DNA of 64,000 bases from Osedax fenrisi (GCA_964019155.1 OZ025239.1:94087705-94151704), one strand, 5' to 3'; positions 28,101 through 40,074 are shown, counted from the first letter of the stretch. The notes: a model not told the origin generated them from the sequence alone. Made by a program: numbers and translations.

Positions 28101-30194
28101 ATATAATATAAAGGGTATTTTGAAATGAATATGGCGGGCTGGTTATATCTCGCGATAGTGATTTAAGGATATATTTATATGAATTCTATATCCAAAAATG
28201 CATGCTTTATTGTAAATTCGTGCAATTATTAAAATTCGTGCATAATATATATTTAACTAATAACCATTAAATTATGTAATTTTCATAATTTAATTTACTA
28301 ATATAGAATATATATTATAGAGTATATACAATTTTAATAAAATAAACTTTATTGGTATATTTTAGGAAAGTATCTACGTTTTAGTTTATTTACCAAAGAT
28401 TATTATTTATAAAAAATTTTCATTATTAATTTTATCAAAATACATGATATATAATGAAATATATAATAGTGAAAGATATCCAGAAACTGGTGAAATTATA
28501 TCGGTGTTGTTTCTATTAATTACTGAAAAGAAGATTACGTGGGAGAATGGTATATGCTAATATGGATATACAATTTGTATATAAAATATTGAATAAATAT
28601 ATGAATTTAAAATTAATAATATAAATAGATTTTATTATAGGTTGTAATGTTTATATAAACCCACATATACACATGGCCACACCTATACACACCTACATTC
28701 TCACACCCATATCCTCACACCCACACTCCCCCACACAGCTTCACTAAGCGGTATGAATGAGACCACTATACTTCTGAAGAGCAGCGCTATATCAACGGTT
28801 CTCTCTATGCAACAGATACATTCCATCGTGGTCAACACCGCCAACGTTCTACAGGTATCATCAGTGTGTGCAACAGCATCTGATATATATATATATATAT
28901 ATACATATTATTAATATGGAATGAAAATTGCGTCAAAAATAGTATATACAAATTTTTTAATGAGGTAATTATTACAATTTTTCATTTTGAAATATATATT
29001 CCCCGGCTAAAAAACATTGCACAATTATATATGCGTACGTATGTATGCTACTACCTTGTTATACATAACTAAACATACATTAATGTATTCAAGTTTGACT
29101 ATTATTTTGATTACACATTCCATAATGAAATTTGGTAATAATTGCCTCAATCGAAACTTTCCCTATACTATTTTCTACACAACTGCATGATTTTCATTCC
29201 TTATTAATCATATAATAATAAATAATATTTATTAAATATTAGTAATGTATGTATATAAATATGTATATATACGTGTGTAAAGTGTAGTATTTACAATATC
29301 TGAATATTGTAATTATGTTCGCACGATGATGATGATAATGTTGATATACACATTTGATTAAGAATACCTATATATATCTAAAATTTAGATTATTTTTTAT
29401 TTAGATTCTAAATAATAATGAACAATTATTTTTGTCATACTCTATTCCATAATTTGTATTATCTATTCATACATTATATATGTCAGCTGACATATCAAAG
29501 TAATGTGTCATATCTACTGTTTGTGATAGTATTTCTCTATTCCCGCATACAAATATAATAGTGTATTACTAAATAATCTTCTGAAAACTCCCTCTTTCCC
29601 TATTTAACCTTGAGTATAGTTAACCCTGAAGCGTTTTATTCGTGATCATTGTATACATCAAATTTACATAGATTAGTTGTTATCATTTCTGTATTATCAC
29701 TTGCAGATATGCAATGAGAATACTGAGGCGATTTGCTATGCATCAAAGACTGCCAAGAGCGGTACGGATGTACTTATCACTGTGTTAAAGAAGGTTTGCT
29801 ACATTGCTAAAACTAGTGAGATAATCAAATTTGTATCTAATCCTAATGAAAAGCAAAATTATTAACGATAAATATGTATAACTGTACACTTTCGTATATA
29901 TACACTATAAATTGTGCATATATACAGTTTTGTATAATTGTACAATTTATAGTATACGTATTTTTATAACTATTTGTAGTTATATTATATTTTATTTAAA
30001 TTATATTTTAAAATAATATTTAAATTATATTTAAAGTTATTTATTTAAAAACTGATATTCAAACATACAAATCATGGTGACAGGAACTAGAAAATGGATG
30101 CCTGACAATTAGGATAACTATCAACTGTGAGAAGATATTCGTGTCTTCCCAACTCATGAATTCTCTGAAATCTTCATTCTCCAAACACATTTAA
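4763..30194 (+). CDS. AP3B1: AP-3 complex subunit beta (28 exons, complete)
   Basis: Large beta subunit of the AP-3 adaptor, which packages cargo on endosomes for lysosomes and related organelles. Coding exons: 4763-4884, 8460-8535, 9165-9335, 9837-9997, 10406-10472, 11268-11387, 12106-12168, 12466-12716, 12936-13062, 13159-13221, 14608-14655, 15003-15087, 15693-15745, 15977-16070, 16344-16417, 18859-19027, 19369-19458, 20219-20395, 20630-20683, 20947-21094, 21954-22258, 22883-22986, 23405-23605, 23815-23854, 24075-24266, 28739-28854, 29707-29793, 30084-30194. All introns are GT-AG, all phases fit, and the total is 3369 nt or 1122 residues (human AP3B1 has 1094). Residues about 40-610 are the adaptin trunk (DLFPAVVKNV, LRVLSSIRVP, DVEEWGQ, ERVPKIAPDVLRKMAKSF). 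About 690-835 is a Ser/Asp/Glu-rich hinge. LLDLD at 835-839 is the clathrin box. About 875-1122 is the beta3 C-terminal domain (ITPPIGELL, LSGMNET). The start ATG opens an exon ending NDYKK, which joins HQD. Exon 28 ends in TAA. Ortholog of the AP3B1/AP3B2 ancestor; the symbol is by similarity. Least certain are the ends of exons 20-22 in the divergent hinge. Confidence 0.95.
5164..5252. repeat. 89-bp perfect palindrome
   Basis: Two 44-nt arms are exact reverse complements around a single central base at 5208 (left arm includes CTCATAATAATTCAAAAAT, right arm ATTTTTGAATTATTATGAG). There are no mismatches and no clear flanking target duplication. Confidence 0.9.
5323..5602. mobile_element. 280-bp MITE with GGGTCAAAACTAACGCG TIRs
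   Basis: The 17-nt inverted repeat GGGTCAAAACTAACGCG occurs at 5327-5343 and, reversed, at 5580-5596. The direct repeat TATTATACGA flanks the block (5313-5322 and 5603-5612). A 10-bp target duplication suggests a Mutator-like non-autonomous element, though TIRs this short are unusual for that group. No coding potential. Confidence 0.65.
6273..6642. mobile_element. hAT-like MITE with 8-bp TSD TATATTAG
   Basis: Inverted termini contain AGCTAGAGAGAAATAGAGT at the left and its complement at the right. TATATTAG directly flanks both sides (6265-6272 and 6643-6650). The matching site in MITE-X copy B has a single TATATCAG at about 56271-56280, so this is an insertion with an empty-site control. An 8-bp duplication fits the hAT superfamily. 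Internally it carries five tandem copies of the 9-mer TCAAATAGG (about 6509-6552). Confidence 0.8.
6830..7088. mobile_element. PIF/Harbinger-type MITE, TSD TAA (MITE-H copy 1)
   Basis: It begins AAGGGGTTTCACACCAACTC and ends with the complement of that sequence. TAA flanks it at 6827-6829 and 7089-7091. MITE-X copy B has the same junction uninterrupted, with one TAA. A TWA target site is typical of PIF/Harbinger. An extra internal right-type terminus near 6950-6974 and a second half-element make this copy compound. A 146-bp relative sits at 49865-50010. Confidence 0.82.
7173..7560 (+). mobile_element. MITE-Y copy A
   Basis: It starts CAAGGACAGGACAT and ends AGCAGATGTTCTG, weakly inverted termini matching the better preserved copy at 54698-55129. 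Internal matches include ATACGAATTTATTTATAAA and a GAGTTTTTGCATTGATTT block. Confidence 0.6.
8536..9164 (+). repeat. Tandem copies of an AP3B 3' splice site and exon start
   Basis: This C-rich intron contains five copies of a unit made of a polypyrimidine tract, CTAG, and 33 bases nearly identical to the start of exon 3 (ATGGTAGC-CTAGGTAAAG...GACCTG). ATG positions are 8637, 8721, 8848, 8926 and 9053; the genuine exon begins at 9165. Spacings are 84, 127, 78, 127 and 112, so copies 2-3 and 4-5 form a 205-bp higher-order duplication. Codon 3 is GCA in copies 1, 2, 4 and GCG in 3, 5 and the real exon. Frames from copies 1 and 2 hit stop codons soon after the copied segment. Confidence 0.95.
9336..9836 (-). 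mobile_element. LINE ORF2 C-terminal tail fragment in AP3B intron 3
   Basis: The minus strand of 9494-9691 encodes KGSRKQGRLKSQWFNNLSDW followed by T and an aspartate-rich HDRDGW motif. This pattern (K-R-GR-x-W-x-N-x-WT ... DRxxW) is the conserved tail of many non-LTR retrotransposon polyproteins. Only the tail is present, so it is a truncated fragment. The rest of the intron is AT-rich and then C-rich before the exon 4 acceptor. Confidence 0.7.
10473..11267. repeat. CA-rich array beginning at AP3B exon 5 donor
   Basis: A (CA)n-rich tract with interruptions (about 10480-10705) starts only six bases into the intron, right after donor GTAAGA. The remaining intron is unique AT-rich sequence with no exon; a C-rich tract precedes the exon 6 acceptor. 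Confidence 0.85.
13222..14607. other. AP3B intron 10
   Basis: A 1.4-kb AT-rich intron with no exon or mobile element recognised. C-runs at about 13960-13990 and a TA run near 14360-14380 are the only notable sequences. Exon 11 (14608-14655) is just 48 nt and was found by matching the human segment between FQ and AIGRCA. Confidence 0.6.
14656..15002. repeat. (TA)n microsatellite in AP3B intron 11
   Basis: An almost pure TA array covers about 14752-14816. The intron's 3' end lacks a good polypyrimidine tract: a CATCAT repeat precedes the acceptor TGTAG. Confidence 0.85.
16418..18858. other. AP3B intron 15 with minisatellite and foldback
   Basis: A 2.4-kb AT-rich intron. It holds a 14-mer minisatellite (17695-17914) and an imperfect inverted repeat at about 18030-18275 whose arms contain ATGTATTATAAATTATATAT. 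No exon is seen. Confidence 0.65.
17695..17914 (+). repeat. 14-bp minisatellite TATGATAGTGTTAG, about 16 copies
   Basis: Near-perfect head-to-tail repeats with no spacers. The unit resembles the longer TATGATGTAATAGTGTTAG unit near 38380-38490. Confidence 0.95.
20947..22258 (+). CDS. AP3B1: AP3B hinge exons 20-21 with clathrin box
   Basis: Exon 20 (20947-21094) and exon 21 (21954-22258) encode the Ser/Asp/Glu-rich hinge, with runs such as DSSSSSSGSSSDSDSSSGSS and SSESSSSSSSNSSSDEEN-like sequence, then a basic Lys/Ser segment. Exon 21 ends in LLDLD, followed by Phe across the junction. LLDLD matches the clathrin-binding box of human beta3A. The donor AT|GTTAGT for exon 20 and T|GTTCGT for exon 21 were chosen because they keep frame; other junctions in this poorly conserved region are possible. 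Confidence 0.8.
24267..28738. other. AP3B intron 25, 4.5 kb AT-rich
   Basis: The largest AP3B intron. A long (TA)n array lies at about 25075-25146. Imperfect termini TAGGGTTATCAAAATTT (from 24401) and AAATTTTACAACCCTTA (to about 24905) may bound an old hAT-like element, without a convincing target duplication. A short inverted repeat CATCGATGTAAAT occurs at about 25790-25820. No exon seen elsewhere. Confidence 0.55.
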
Positions 30195-30220
30195 TTTATC
30201 TGTACATACAAACAGTATAC

Positions 30221-30300
<80 letters not shown>

Positions 30301-30337
30301 ATGCAAAATAATTAGTATATAAATTTCAATCAATAAA
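30084..30337 (+). terminator. AP3B last exon end and polyadenylation signal
   Basis: The last exon ends with TAA at 30192-30194. AATAAA at 30332-30337 is the first canonical poly(A) signal downstream, beyond a CATA/TA repeat (about 30221-30298) that would lie in the 3' UTR. Assignment by sequence match only. Confidence 0.5.
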
Positions 30338-31480
30338 TGTATATAATAGTATCATTATTACGTCATATATTCGTATTACTAATGTTACACAAGTTGTTAC
30401 AGTTAACATAACAACTGCGTACCAACCATTACTCTCTATTATAGTTGAATCTCATCATTCCGTTTGTATTGTGTACTAGTTAATGTTCAAATCAACAAAA
30501 CCCACCGAATAACTAGAATACTCGTACGGCATTTAATTACTATATTGCTACATAATGATTTATCAATCGAGACTGAATACTACAATAAATTTAACAACAA
30601 CAATCTTCAGTATATTTACTTATTTAATAACGATATAGCTGTTGTACTATATGAATTAATCCAGCGGTCGTGTATTTAATTGTATTAAAACGAAGTTGAT
30701 GTTATTTTCTATGAATAATAGCATAACTTCCCTCTTAGAAGAACAAGTATGCTGTGAAAATCGTAACTTCTGGTATATGTGTAGCTAAACCACAGGTTCA
30801 AAGACACTATGACCTTGACGCTAGTTGATCAGTCACGTAACGACACTAAAGGAACACTTAATATAGCGAATGTTTGTGGGTATGATCTAGTGAATGGCTA
30901 CGAATACTGTATTGAAGTGCGGCTTCACTTCAAAGGAATGTTCTTGCACTGGTATTGACTTATTTAAACTTTCTAAATATCATATTCGTGGAACATTATT
31001 CTATGTTTATATTTATAGATTGTATATAATTATATATACATATTCTAGATAATTTCAAGATTAAATATTAAATAAACTAATATATTATGAATGTTATGTA
31101 ATTGTATTGATTGACTATTACACACCACATACAGTGCTGCTTGTTGTTGTATAGACATTATTAAAAGTATTACATGCAACAGGTACACAATACTATATTT
31201 CTATTATAGATATGTCATTCATACAAAGTATGTCTCACATTTGTCATAGTGAGTTGAAAATATATAATAATATAATTCAAAATTAAATATAAATATAATA
31301 TTTTATATGTTTTATAAGTAAATATTAGATTTTAATAAATCAATTAAATATTTATTGTATATTGACTCTGATTAAGTATTATTTAACATATAAGTATAAT
31401 ACATATATTTTAATATAATAAATATATGTGATTTTATTTAACAAATATTAATATTTTCTTATTAATATCAGAGTTGTTTA

Positions 31481-32153
31481 CCCAGCAAACAATTTATCGA
31501 CGCTTTTGGACGCTTTTGAGAATTTATGGGCGCTTTTTCGACGCTTTTGGACGCTTTGATTCCGAATCGATATATTCGTCGCTTTTTCGACCTTTTGGGC
31601 GCTTCAGTTCTCAATCATAGTGAATTCGTCGCTTTTTCGACGCTTTTGGGCGCTTCAGTTCCGAATCGATATTGAATTCGTCGCAAATTCGACGCTTTTG
31701 GGCGCAACAGCGTCCAAAGTACAATAGGATTTTAGGCGCAAATTCGACACTTTTGGGCGCAACAGCGTCCAAAGTACAATAGGATTTTAGGTGCAAATTC
31801 GACGCTTTTGGGCGCTTCAGTTCCGAATCTATATTGAATTCGTCGCAAATTCGACGCTTTTGGGCGCTTCAGTTCCGAATCGATATTGAATTCGTCGCAA
31901 ATTCGACGCTTTTGGGCGCAACAGCGTCCAAAGTACAATAGGATTTTAGGCGCAAATTCGGCGCTTTTGGACGCTTCAGTTCCGAATCGATATTGAATTC
32001 GTCGCAAATTCGACGCTTTTGGGCGCAACAGCGTCCAAAGTACAATAGAACTATTCGACGCTTTTGGGCGCAAATTGTCATCAAAGTGACGCATTAATTC
32101 CGGAACTTTTAGGCGCATGGCGTTCAAAAGTGTCGAATATATTGTTTGCTGGG
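31481..32153. mobile_element. TIR-bounded element built of two satellite monomers
   Basis: The block starts CCCAGCAAACAAT and ends ATTGTTTGCTGGG. The interior is a tandem array of two monomer types that share the end ...AATTCGACGCTTTTGG: type A, 52 nt (begins GCGCTTCAGTTCCGAATCGA), and type B, 55 nt (begins GCGCAACAGCGTCCAAAGTA). From left to right the recognisable order is A-like, A-like, A, B, B, A, A, B, A, B-like. Minus-strand ORFs across it merely reflect the repeat. Non-autonomous; superfamily not assigned. A Helitron-related element with central repeats is an alternative. Confidence 0.8.
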
Positions 32154-33098
32154 AAACAAATATATTTTAAAATAAATGTTAAAAAAAATTATTAAAGAAA
32201 ACAGAATGCAATTATAATCTTACATTTTTTGTAATATTCTGGTTATTGATACTAAATTCGATTTCTAACACTGACTTATTAACTGTTATACTTTAGATAT
32301 GTGAAACATAGAAAGTCATTGACAATGTTTTAACATTTTCATAATTCAATCACATGCTATAACTGATCTGACAAATTCTTTATGATAATTATCGACTAAA
32401 TTATAAATAATAATCGATAGGAAGGTTAAATATATGCTAATTCTAGTAATATGTATTTTAAATGTAAATATACATACGTATGATGGCATGTATACAACAT
32501 ATATGTTTAAGTATACTACACTGGCTATGAGGATTATGTGCATATTACTTGCTGTGAGTATATTCTTTAAATCATGTTATAATAAATGTTGTAGATTATT
32601 TTTCCAATGTTAGTTTTTTTTTACTTTTTCAACATTAATTTTTGGAAGAAATTTCTCCTAAAAGATGTAATAAATTAACTTTACAACTTAAACAGGCGTA
32701 CTATAGTATTAATATAGTGATTAATAGTTTGACTGATAAGTCACATCTGTCTTCTAATTCGGATATATTAATTACTGATCAGTATGATTTATGTTTATGT
32801 TAAAACATAAAGTATATTTAATATTATCTTGAACGTTAGCCCGGAAAACATCACCAGAATATCATTATTACAAATATTATTTTTAATCCAATGTGGCCAA
32901 ATGATGTTTTTTATGATGAGCTTCGATATAAGTGATAGGAAACATTGAGATACATTGGATATTGAATTATGATATGCTGAGGTTGTTATCAGTTAGTTAT
33001 GACGATGTCAGTTTTTTGCTGGGATATATAAGATGACATATAATGAAAGATTAAATCTTATGGGAAAATAATTATATATTCAGTAATATTAATCATAT

Positions 33099-33157
33099 AT
33101 ACATGCCCTCCTTTATCTAAAAGAGGCTATAGCCTCTTTTAGATAAAGGACATGTAT
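33099..33157. repeat. Perfect 42-bp palindrome with outer ATACATG arms
   Basis: TCCTTTATCTAAAAGAGGCT and its exact complement meet with no loop at 33129/33130. ATACATG at 33099-33105 pairs with CATGTAT at 33151-33157, leaving three unpaired bases on the left. Confidence 0.9.
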
Positions 33158-33360
33158 ACCTACTTATTACATACTCATTAATGCTGTAGCCAGTAATCTC
33201 GGACGAAGTTTGGAAACTATAGTTATAACTATAAAGTTATAAATTTCGAACTAGATTTTCTCGGACGACTTTTAAATTTAGTTTATACATATTGTATAGG
33301 TATATAACAAAGCCCAAAGGGCATTGCTATAACTTTGATATTAAATATATTTAATATATC

Positions 33361-33410
<50 letters not shown>

Positions 33411-33796
33411 TATATATATAAATATATAAGAATTCTTAAGTTAAACTTCTTTAATTTAATTTCTACTTCGATTAATAATGGTACATTATTTAAATATAGA
33501 TATGGATGATTAAATATAGATATATATTATATTTGGAATAAGTATATAATAATTAAATTATATATATAATACGATTATTACTGATATATGAATAATGAGT
33601 GAATAATTATGAAATAAACTTATGAATATTATATTCACTATATTATGTCGTCCGATATTACTTGATTAGTTACCCGAAATTACTAGTATCCAGAAACACT
33701 AGTATGTTCTATAAAAATTGTTGCCACCCATAACAAATTGTCCATTACTTTCAAATCAATTTTGTTCCTGATTATATAAAGTTAATATCTATTATA

Positions 33797-35654
33797 ATGA
33801 GTGACAAAGAACGTACTCGTAATATCAGAATTAAGACAGGTGTAGTTAAAAGGTAATAGTTAATTTTTTTTAGAAAGTATACTTATTTATGTATTCACAA
33901 TTTGTAAGAATATATAATTATAACTTATTTTATTTAATTTTAATTATCGTTCAGGCTCGCAAAAGAGAAAGTTTCTTATGAAAAAGAAGCAGAAATCCAA
34001 GTTGCCAGGATTGAAAGAATTACTAAAGAAGGAGCAGATTTTTATGATATTAGAAAACAGGTTTGATAAAAATTGTATATCATAACAAGTTAATTATTTT
34101 TTTATAAATCGTATTAGTTACCGCCATTTATTCAATTATTTCAAACTGTTTAATCATTCAAATATAGAGGCTATGTTTTTATACATTATTTTTTTAGTGA
34201 TATATTAGATTATGCTACTTTTTAATAATATTATTATTCCAGTTATTTTAATATAACATATAATTGATTTATTTAATGATATTAATTAAACATATTATTT
34301 TTTAAAATTGTTTTATATAAAAATGATCATCGCCTATACAACAGTGTATGTGTAACAAATTAGATTGTTATGTATACTTACTTTTAAAATTATCATAAAT
34401 ATCGTATACGATAATTATAATATGATTAGTTTATCTATTAATTTATCTATTAATATGAATGCTTATATTTTATAATACAGTTTATTTACATTTCATAAAT
34501 ATATTATTTATTAAATTAAATTTCATATTTATTATTATATAAATGTATGTATTTGCATGGTGTCAATCAAATCATTATGTATCATTACGATACATATTTA
34601 ATATGATATTACCTACTAGTAGTAGGCTACTACTATAAAGTATAGAGTATAGAGTATAAAGTTTACATCATTTGTAAATTAAATTTTAACATCATATTGT
34701 TTATAATTTTTTGTTATACAAGTTTTTCATTCAATAAACTATTCTCAGACTTTGTTAATGTGTAATGAATCATTGCTAATAAATCACTACTAATGAATAA
34801 TAATATTAAGATATAACACCGTATACCATGTGGAACTTGATGCATTTAAACCTACATTTTAAATAAGGCAGGCTATTATATGGTTTTCATGGGGTTATCT
34901 GTATTATACAGACTGTATGTATGATGAATACTTTATGAAAGTAGTGTTTTTTTTTTAAATCTGGTTTAAGTTGGCAAATTCTTGAATGAACGAATAATTA
35001 TATTACATATTATACTAGAACAATAGAAAGGTTCAAATCTAATTTTGGAGACATTTAGAATAATGTTATAATAGCAAAAAAAATATCAATATATATTATT
35101 ATATTTGAACATTGTGTCACCTTTGAAATAATTACTGACAATAATTGTATATTCCCATTAATTTACTATCTAATAACGTACATCCTTAATAGAACAGTAT
35201 AAGTAATCACTCGCGTATGTATGCCACTACGTAAATGCTATTTCATCGTACATTAACCCGTCACCAGAATGAAGTTTTAGACGAATCAAGGATGATGGTA
35301 CCAGATACACTGAACAGACTCGTGGTCGCCTGGAACGACCTCACTAATGTATTGGTTTGTATGCTCGCAGTATGATATTCAGTATGATATTCAGTACCAC
35401 CTATAGACTGCATTGTTTGTTTCGCAAACTATTTATTAATTTTATCAATTTTATTTAATTATGAAAACGAATCTTAATATATTATGTCCGCGCTAACAAA
35501 GGGACCTACATTTGAGTACTAATACACCGTCATCATCAGTATATGTTTATACACTTGAATATAACAGGAAGTAAACAACGATCTCAAGGAATGCGACGAA
35601 TACAAACAAGCTAACTTGATTCTAGAAGACACTAAGGAAATGGTCGCTAGTTAG
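33797..35654 (+). CDS. TBCA: Tubulin-specific chaperone A (tubulin folding cofactor A)
   Basis: Cofactor A captures beta-tubulin released from the cytosolic chaperonin in the tubulin folding pathway; it is a small three-helix bundle. Exons 33797-33852, 33955-34060, 35268-35354 and 35568-35654 join in frame to 336 nt, 111 residues (human 108). Matching segments include IRIKTGVVKR, AKEKVSYEKEAE, FYDIRKQ, DESRMMVPD and a C-terminal DEYKQANLILEDTKE. The chosen ATG gives the expected N-terminal length (MSDKERTRNI), and the ORF ends with TAG. Donors are GTAATA, GTTTGA and GTTTGT. AATAAA at 35691-35696 and 35713-35718 are good poly(A) signals. It lies downstream of AP3B on the same strand, as neighbours also linked in vertebrates. 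Confidence 0.97.
34061..35267. other. TBCA intron 2
   Basis: 1.2 kb of AT-rich sequence without recognisable exon, RNA gene or mobile element. Confidence 0.6.
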
Positions 35655-35690
35655 ATTAAGAAGTCTGATCAATTCTAGTATTCTCTTTTT

Positions 35691-35718
35691 AATAAATATA
35701 TTACTAATGATTAATAAA
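35691..35718 (+). terminator. TBCA polyadenylation signals
   Basis: Two AATAAA hexamers (35691-35696 and 35713-35718) lie 37 and 59 bases after the TBCA stop codon. Confidence 0.65.
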
Positions 35719-37874
35719 GTTGTTTTTATTTACATATTAGAGGTCGCTGTTTAATTAATAGTGAATTTCTATAACAAATATTAGACAATAATAAGTTAAT
35801 TTTGAAATCTATTTATATAGCAGTATAATAGAAAAATTAGAAATTAATGAATGTGATTGCGTAAATAAGTTTCTTAAAAGATCTATATCAGATTAAATAA
35901 TTATTATTTGATTCATTAACTATTACATACATTTTAATAAATTATGTTATATTTAGTATATATATTTTTATTTTTACAGATTTGTAACAGAATCATAAAA
36001 TTTCATTAATAGCATATTTATGTGGCCCTTAATATGTTAAAAAATAAAAACATATATTATATGTGAAATGTTTTCATCTATAATTATAGATAAAGAATAA
36101 ATTTATAAAGTTTATTTTTTTTAAATTGATATAATATATAGTAATTATATATTATAGTAAACCATTTAATTTTACTGATTAATATTTTATTGAAACATTT
36201 AAAATAGAATAACATATTACAAATAATATTAATGTTAAAACAATAATTATTATCATTTTTAAATAAAATTATCCAGTATAGCATTTATTGAATTTATTAT
36301 TTTTCATAATTTTATCCATTTTTTTATGGAAATAAACATGATACATAATAGCAATATAATACATTTATGTACAATGCACCTTATATAACATATCTTTAGT
36401 TTATACCAATTTATATATATCAACAGATATAGCCTATGTATGTTTGTTCTATAATGGATATTCTACTACACCTAAAATAAGAAACTTTGAAGTGTTGCAT
36501 TCTCAAAATATATTATTTTAAATACATTTGAAAATCAACTTTCAACGTAATTATTTTCTTATTTTTATTCAATGAGTTAATTTTACTTACATACAATAAT
36601 TGTGGTTTAATAAAAAAGAAAGTTTTATAATTTATTTATAAAATTATTTTAAAAATACAGAAAAATAAGAATATATTTTTTACTTATTATAATATAACTA
36701 AATAACAATATTTATAATATATAAGAAATATTTTAAAATATATTCTAATAAATAATAATGCCTATTATATATATATATATATTAACCTATTATAAATATT
36801 TAATTCTTAGCTAGTATTTTTATTTATTTTATATATATCGCTTAAAATTTATTAATTTTATCTGAGGAAAATTATTGGACGTATAATATAAATTATTTAG
36901 AAAAAAACCGACAATAACCTTTGTTAGGCAGGTACAATTAAGTATTGAATAGATCATAGACATCAGCTAAGATTAATTAAAAACACTTATAAATATAAGA
37001 TAGTATTAATATTTTAAAAATACATATCAATATTACAACATAATCGGAATTATTTACATGAGGTAAAATACCATTGAACATTAAATTTTAGAAATTAAAG
37101 TTATAAAATTATTATAATTTATTTTTGTTTAATCACGAAGGTGATATGTATATTAATTAAAAATAGAACCGAGAGTTATACAAATAGTTGGTGAAAAGGC
37201 TTGACAATTTAATGTAGTACATATTATTAATATGAGCTCGACATATTCAATAAAATATATTTAAATGTGATGATTTTATTAACATCGTAAACTGTATGAA
37301 AGAATAAGAATCATATCACGTATACGTTTATAATAGCTAATTATCAGGGAACATATTGCGTTACGAATAGATAAAGAAATCTTGAATTTATAGATTTATT
37401 TAATTATAATAAGTTCTATTTAATACAATAATGAATGTACAAAATTTTACGTTAAAATAAAATAGTAATTCAATAAATACTGATTACGATGAATGTTCCG
37501 ATGTTTGATATAATAATAATAACTTGAGCAATATACAATTCGATATCGATAAGTTTATTATCAGTGCACACATATAAAAGTATACAATATTTCGTACAAT
37601 AGTCTAGTTTCGTCATAGTTGTATCAAATACAAATACACCACAATTAGATAATAATCAATGTTATTCAAATATATTAATAGTATTAAACAATGTATACTA
37701 ATAAATACTATATATATATATTAATAATTTAATTACCAAGTGTATACATTAAAAGTATAATTGTTGTGGGATGCAACAGTAGGTATATACATATAATAGT
37801 AAACAATTAGAACATTAGCAATATATTGTAGTAATTAATGTACTAATATATATAATATATTAGTAAATAGTCGT
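35719..37874. other. Convergent intergenic region TBCA / HINT3
   Basis: Extremely AT-rich. The 3' ends of TBCA (+) and HINT3 (-) face each other here. No gene, RNA or transposon terminus can be supported. Confidence 0.6.
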
Positions 37875-40074
37875 CTATTTCTGTGATATATCTTTAACCA
37901 GTGTGTCCACCTGTAGTGAGTGTAAAGCATGTTGGTAATCATTGTCTAATAATGTTATAAGCATAGCTATATAATATAACAAATTCTAATAATATATCTG
38001 TGGTACTGGCTATAGCTACAAAGTATGACCAAAGATATTGTGAAGTCCTTTGGAAAATCTTTGGTATGGCTATGACTATAAAATATACTTATTACAAATT
38101 ATGTTTTAGATAAAATAACAAATATATAAAGTTACAATTTTAACTGCGAAATATTTTATATACACAAACCAACACACACATAAAAATGCATATATCGTAA
38201 ACTTGGATCGTTAGGACGCTACATTTAACTTGAATTCAGATACTAACCAATTTGAACCAATAAGAATTAGGCCAGAACATAAACCTGGCCAACATTCCGC
38301 TGAGATCATCGGGTAAAACATGCATGTGCAAGTGTTTGATCATATTGAAAGGAGGTACGTGAAACCCAAGCCTTTTAGGTATGATGTAAAAGTGTTAGAT
38401 ATGACGTTTTAATGTTAGGTATGATGTAATAGTGTTAGGTATGATGTAATATTGTTAGATATGATGTAATAGTGTTAGATATGATATGACTATATCAAGT
38501 ATGATATAACTATTACAGTGGTACTGCGATGTAATCACTAAATACTAGGTATTACATAATATGAACAAAGTTTCAACAATGGCAAACCACTAATAATAGT
38601 TTTACATTATTACATACATTTCTTCATCAATTCACGAATAATACGATAATAAGACACTTCAAAAACTGAAATATCAAATATTTTCTAAATAATTTCTTAA
38701 AAATGACAACAATTTGTAATCCCCGTCACCTTGAAAACAATGTGTTGTATGTGATGCATCGTAAAAATTTCATATTCATTTATTTAATAATCAATATAAG
38801 ATGTTAAAGTTAAGTGATAGTGATAGTGTAGTTAACACATATTCCATTGGGTTAACAGAGCTACTACAACATTCTCAGTACTGGGTATTTATACTAGAAT
38901 TATTATCTCCATAGAGCAATTCTAATGGTACATACATACTACGGATGCATACATATTACAATTATGTTTAGTATTGAGTTGTTTCATACTTATCTTTCTA
39001 TATTTATAAAATATATTTTTATATTAAAGAATTTCAATTTCAACTAGGTATAACTTATTTAATATGTATTCAATAATGACATTGTTATTTACAATAATTA
39101 CGTGATTTTACGAAGCAAAGATATGTCACTTGTATCAATTTACATGAAATAAATTTAAATGCCAATTAGTTTGAAATATAGGTGGCAATACTATTGTTTT
39201 AAATATTTCAAAAGCGATTTTCTTAAATGTAGTTACATAATAATTAAACATGTTACACTCTTTATTTAATTTTACATTAAAAATGTACCTATTAATTTAT
39301 CATATCTATCGAATAAGGATGGATATTTTGAAAATTGATCCTTATTATAAAATAAATTTATATTCTTAAAAAAATACACTATTAAATTTGTATTTTATTT
39401 AAAAATGTACATATCTTTTCATTTTTCACCCGGTTAATTTGGGCCAAAGCACCAAATAAACTATTTTGGGTTTTTGAATCCCTTATATTGGGTTATTTTA
39501 GGCTTTTTTATAAACTTAAAAATTCGTTAATATCCATCATAATATATGATTCATATTATATATTTAATAACTATCATATTATATACCATATATATCATAC
39601 TATTATTTTGTATTTTATAAGTTATCAATACACTTTATTTAATTTAAGAAATGATAATATTATAAACAAATTTAAATACATTTGCTATCACTATACATCA
39701 AATGTATATAGATAAATCAAATGTTAAAATGTGGATAGTCTTATATTTAGAATATATATAACCATTTAAAGGAATATATCTATATTTGAATATGAATAAT
39801 ATGTAGACTTTAAAAATAATTTGTATTGCCATACATTTACTTTATTATTCATTTTAATGATTATAAATTGAGAGGTATATCTCTATTATCAATATATTGA
39901 TTATAAAATTGTATTATATATATTCATTATGTACCAAACATGTTATGATAAAATATGCAATAATAATCATTTTAATTTTGAAAATAATAGATAATAAGAA
40001 ATAATTATAATTTATAAAACAGATTCTATAATTAATATAATTGTTAACATGATGTATACTGAATAATATCCTTA

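Larger units (their letters stand above)
30338..33796. other. Intergenic region AP3B to TBCA
   Basis: No gene recognised on either strand. It holds the satellite-like TIR element (31481-32153), a 42-bp palindrome (33109-33150), a (TA)n array at about 33364-33405, and AT-rich sequence. The short ORFs here are not conserved proteins. Confidence 0.6.

Noticed and set aside
31611..32127. Minus-strand ORFs with repeated KRPKASNLRRIQYRF
   Set aside because: Monomer lengths of 52 and 55 are not multiples of three, so frames shift; they reflect the satellite element, not a protein.
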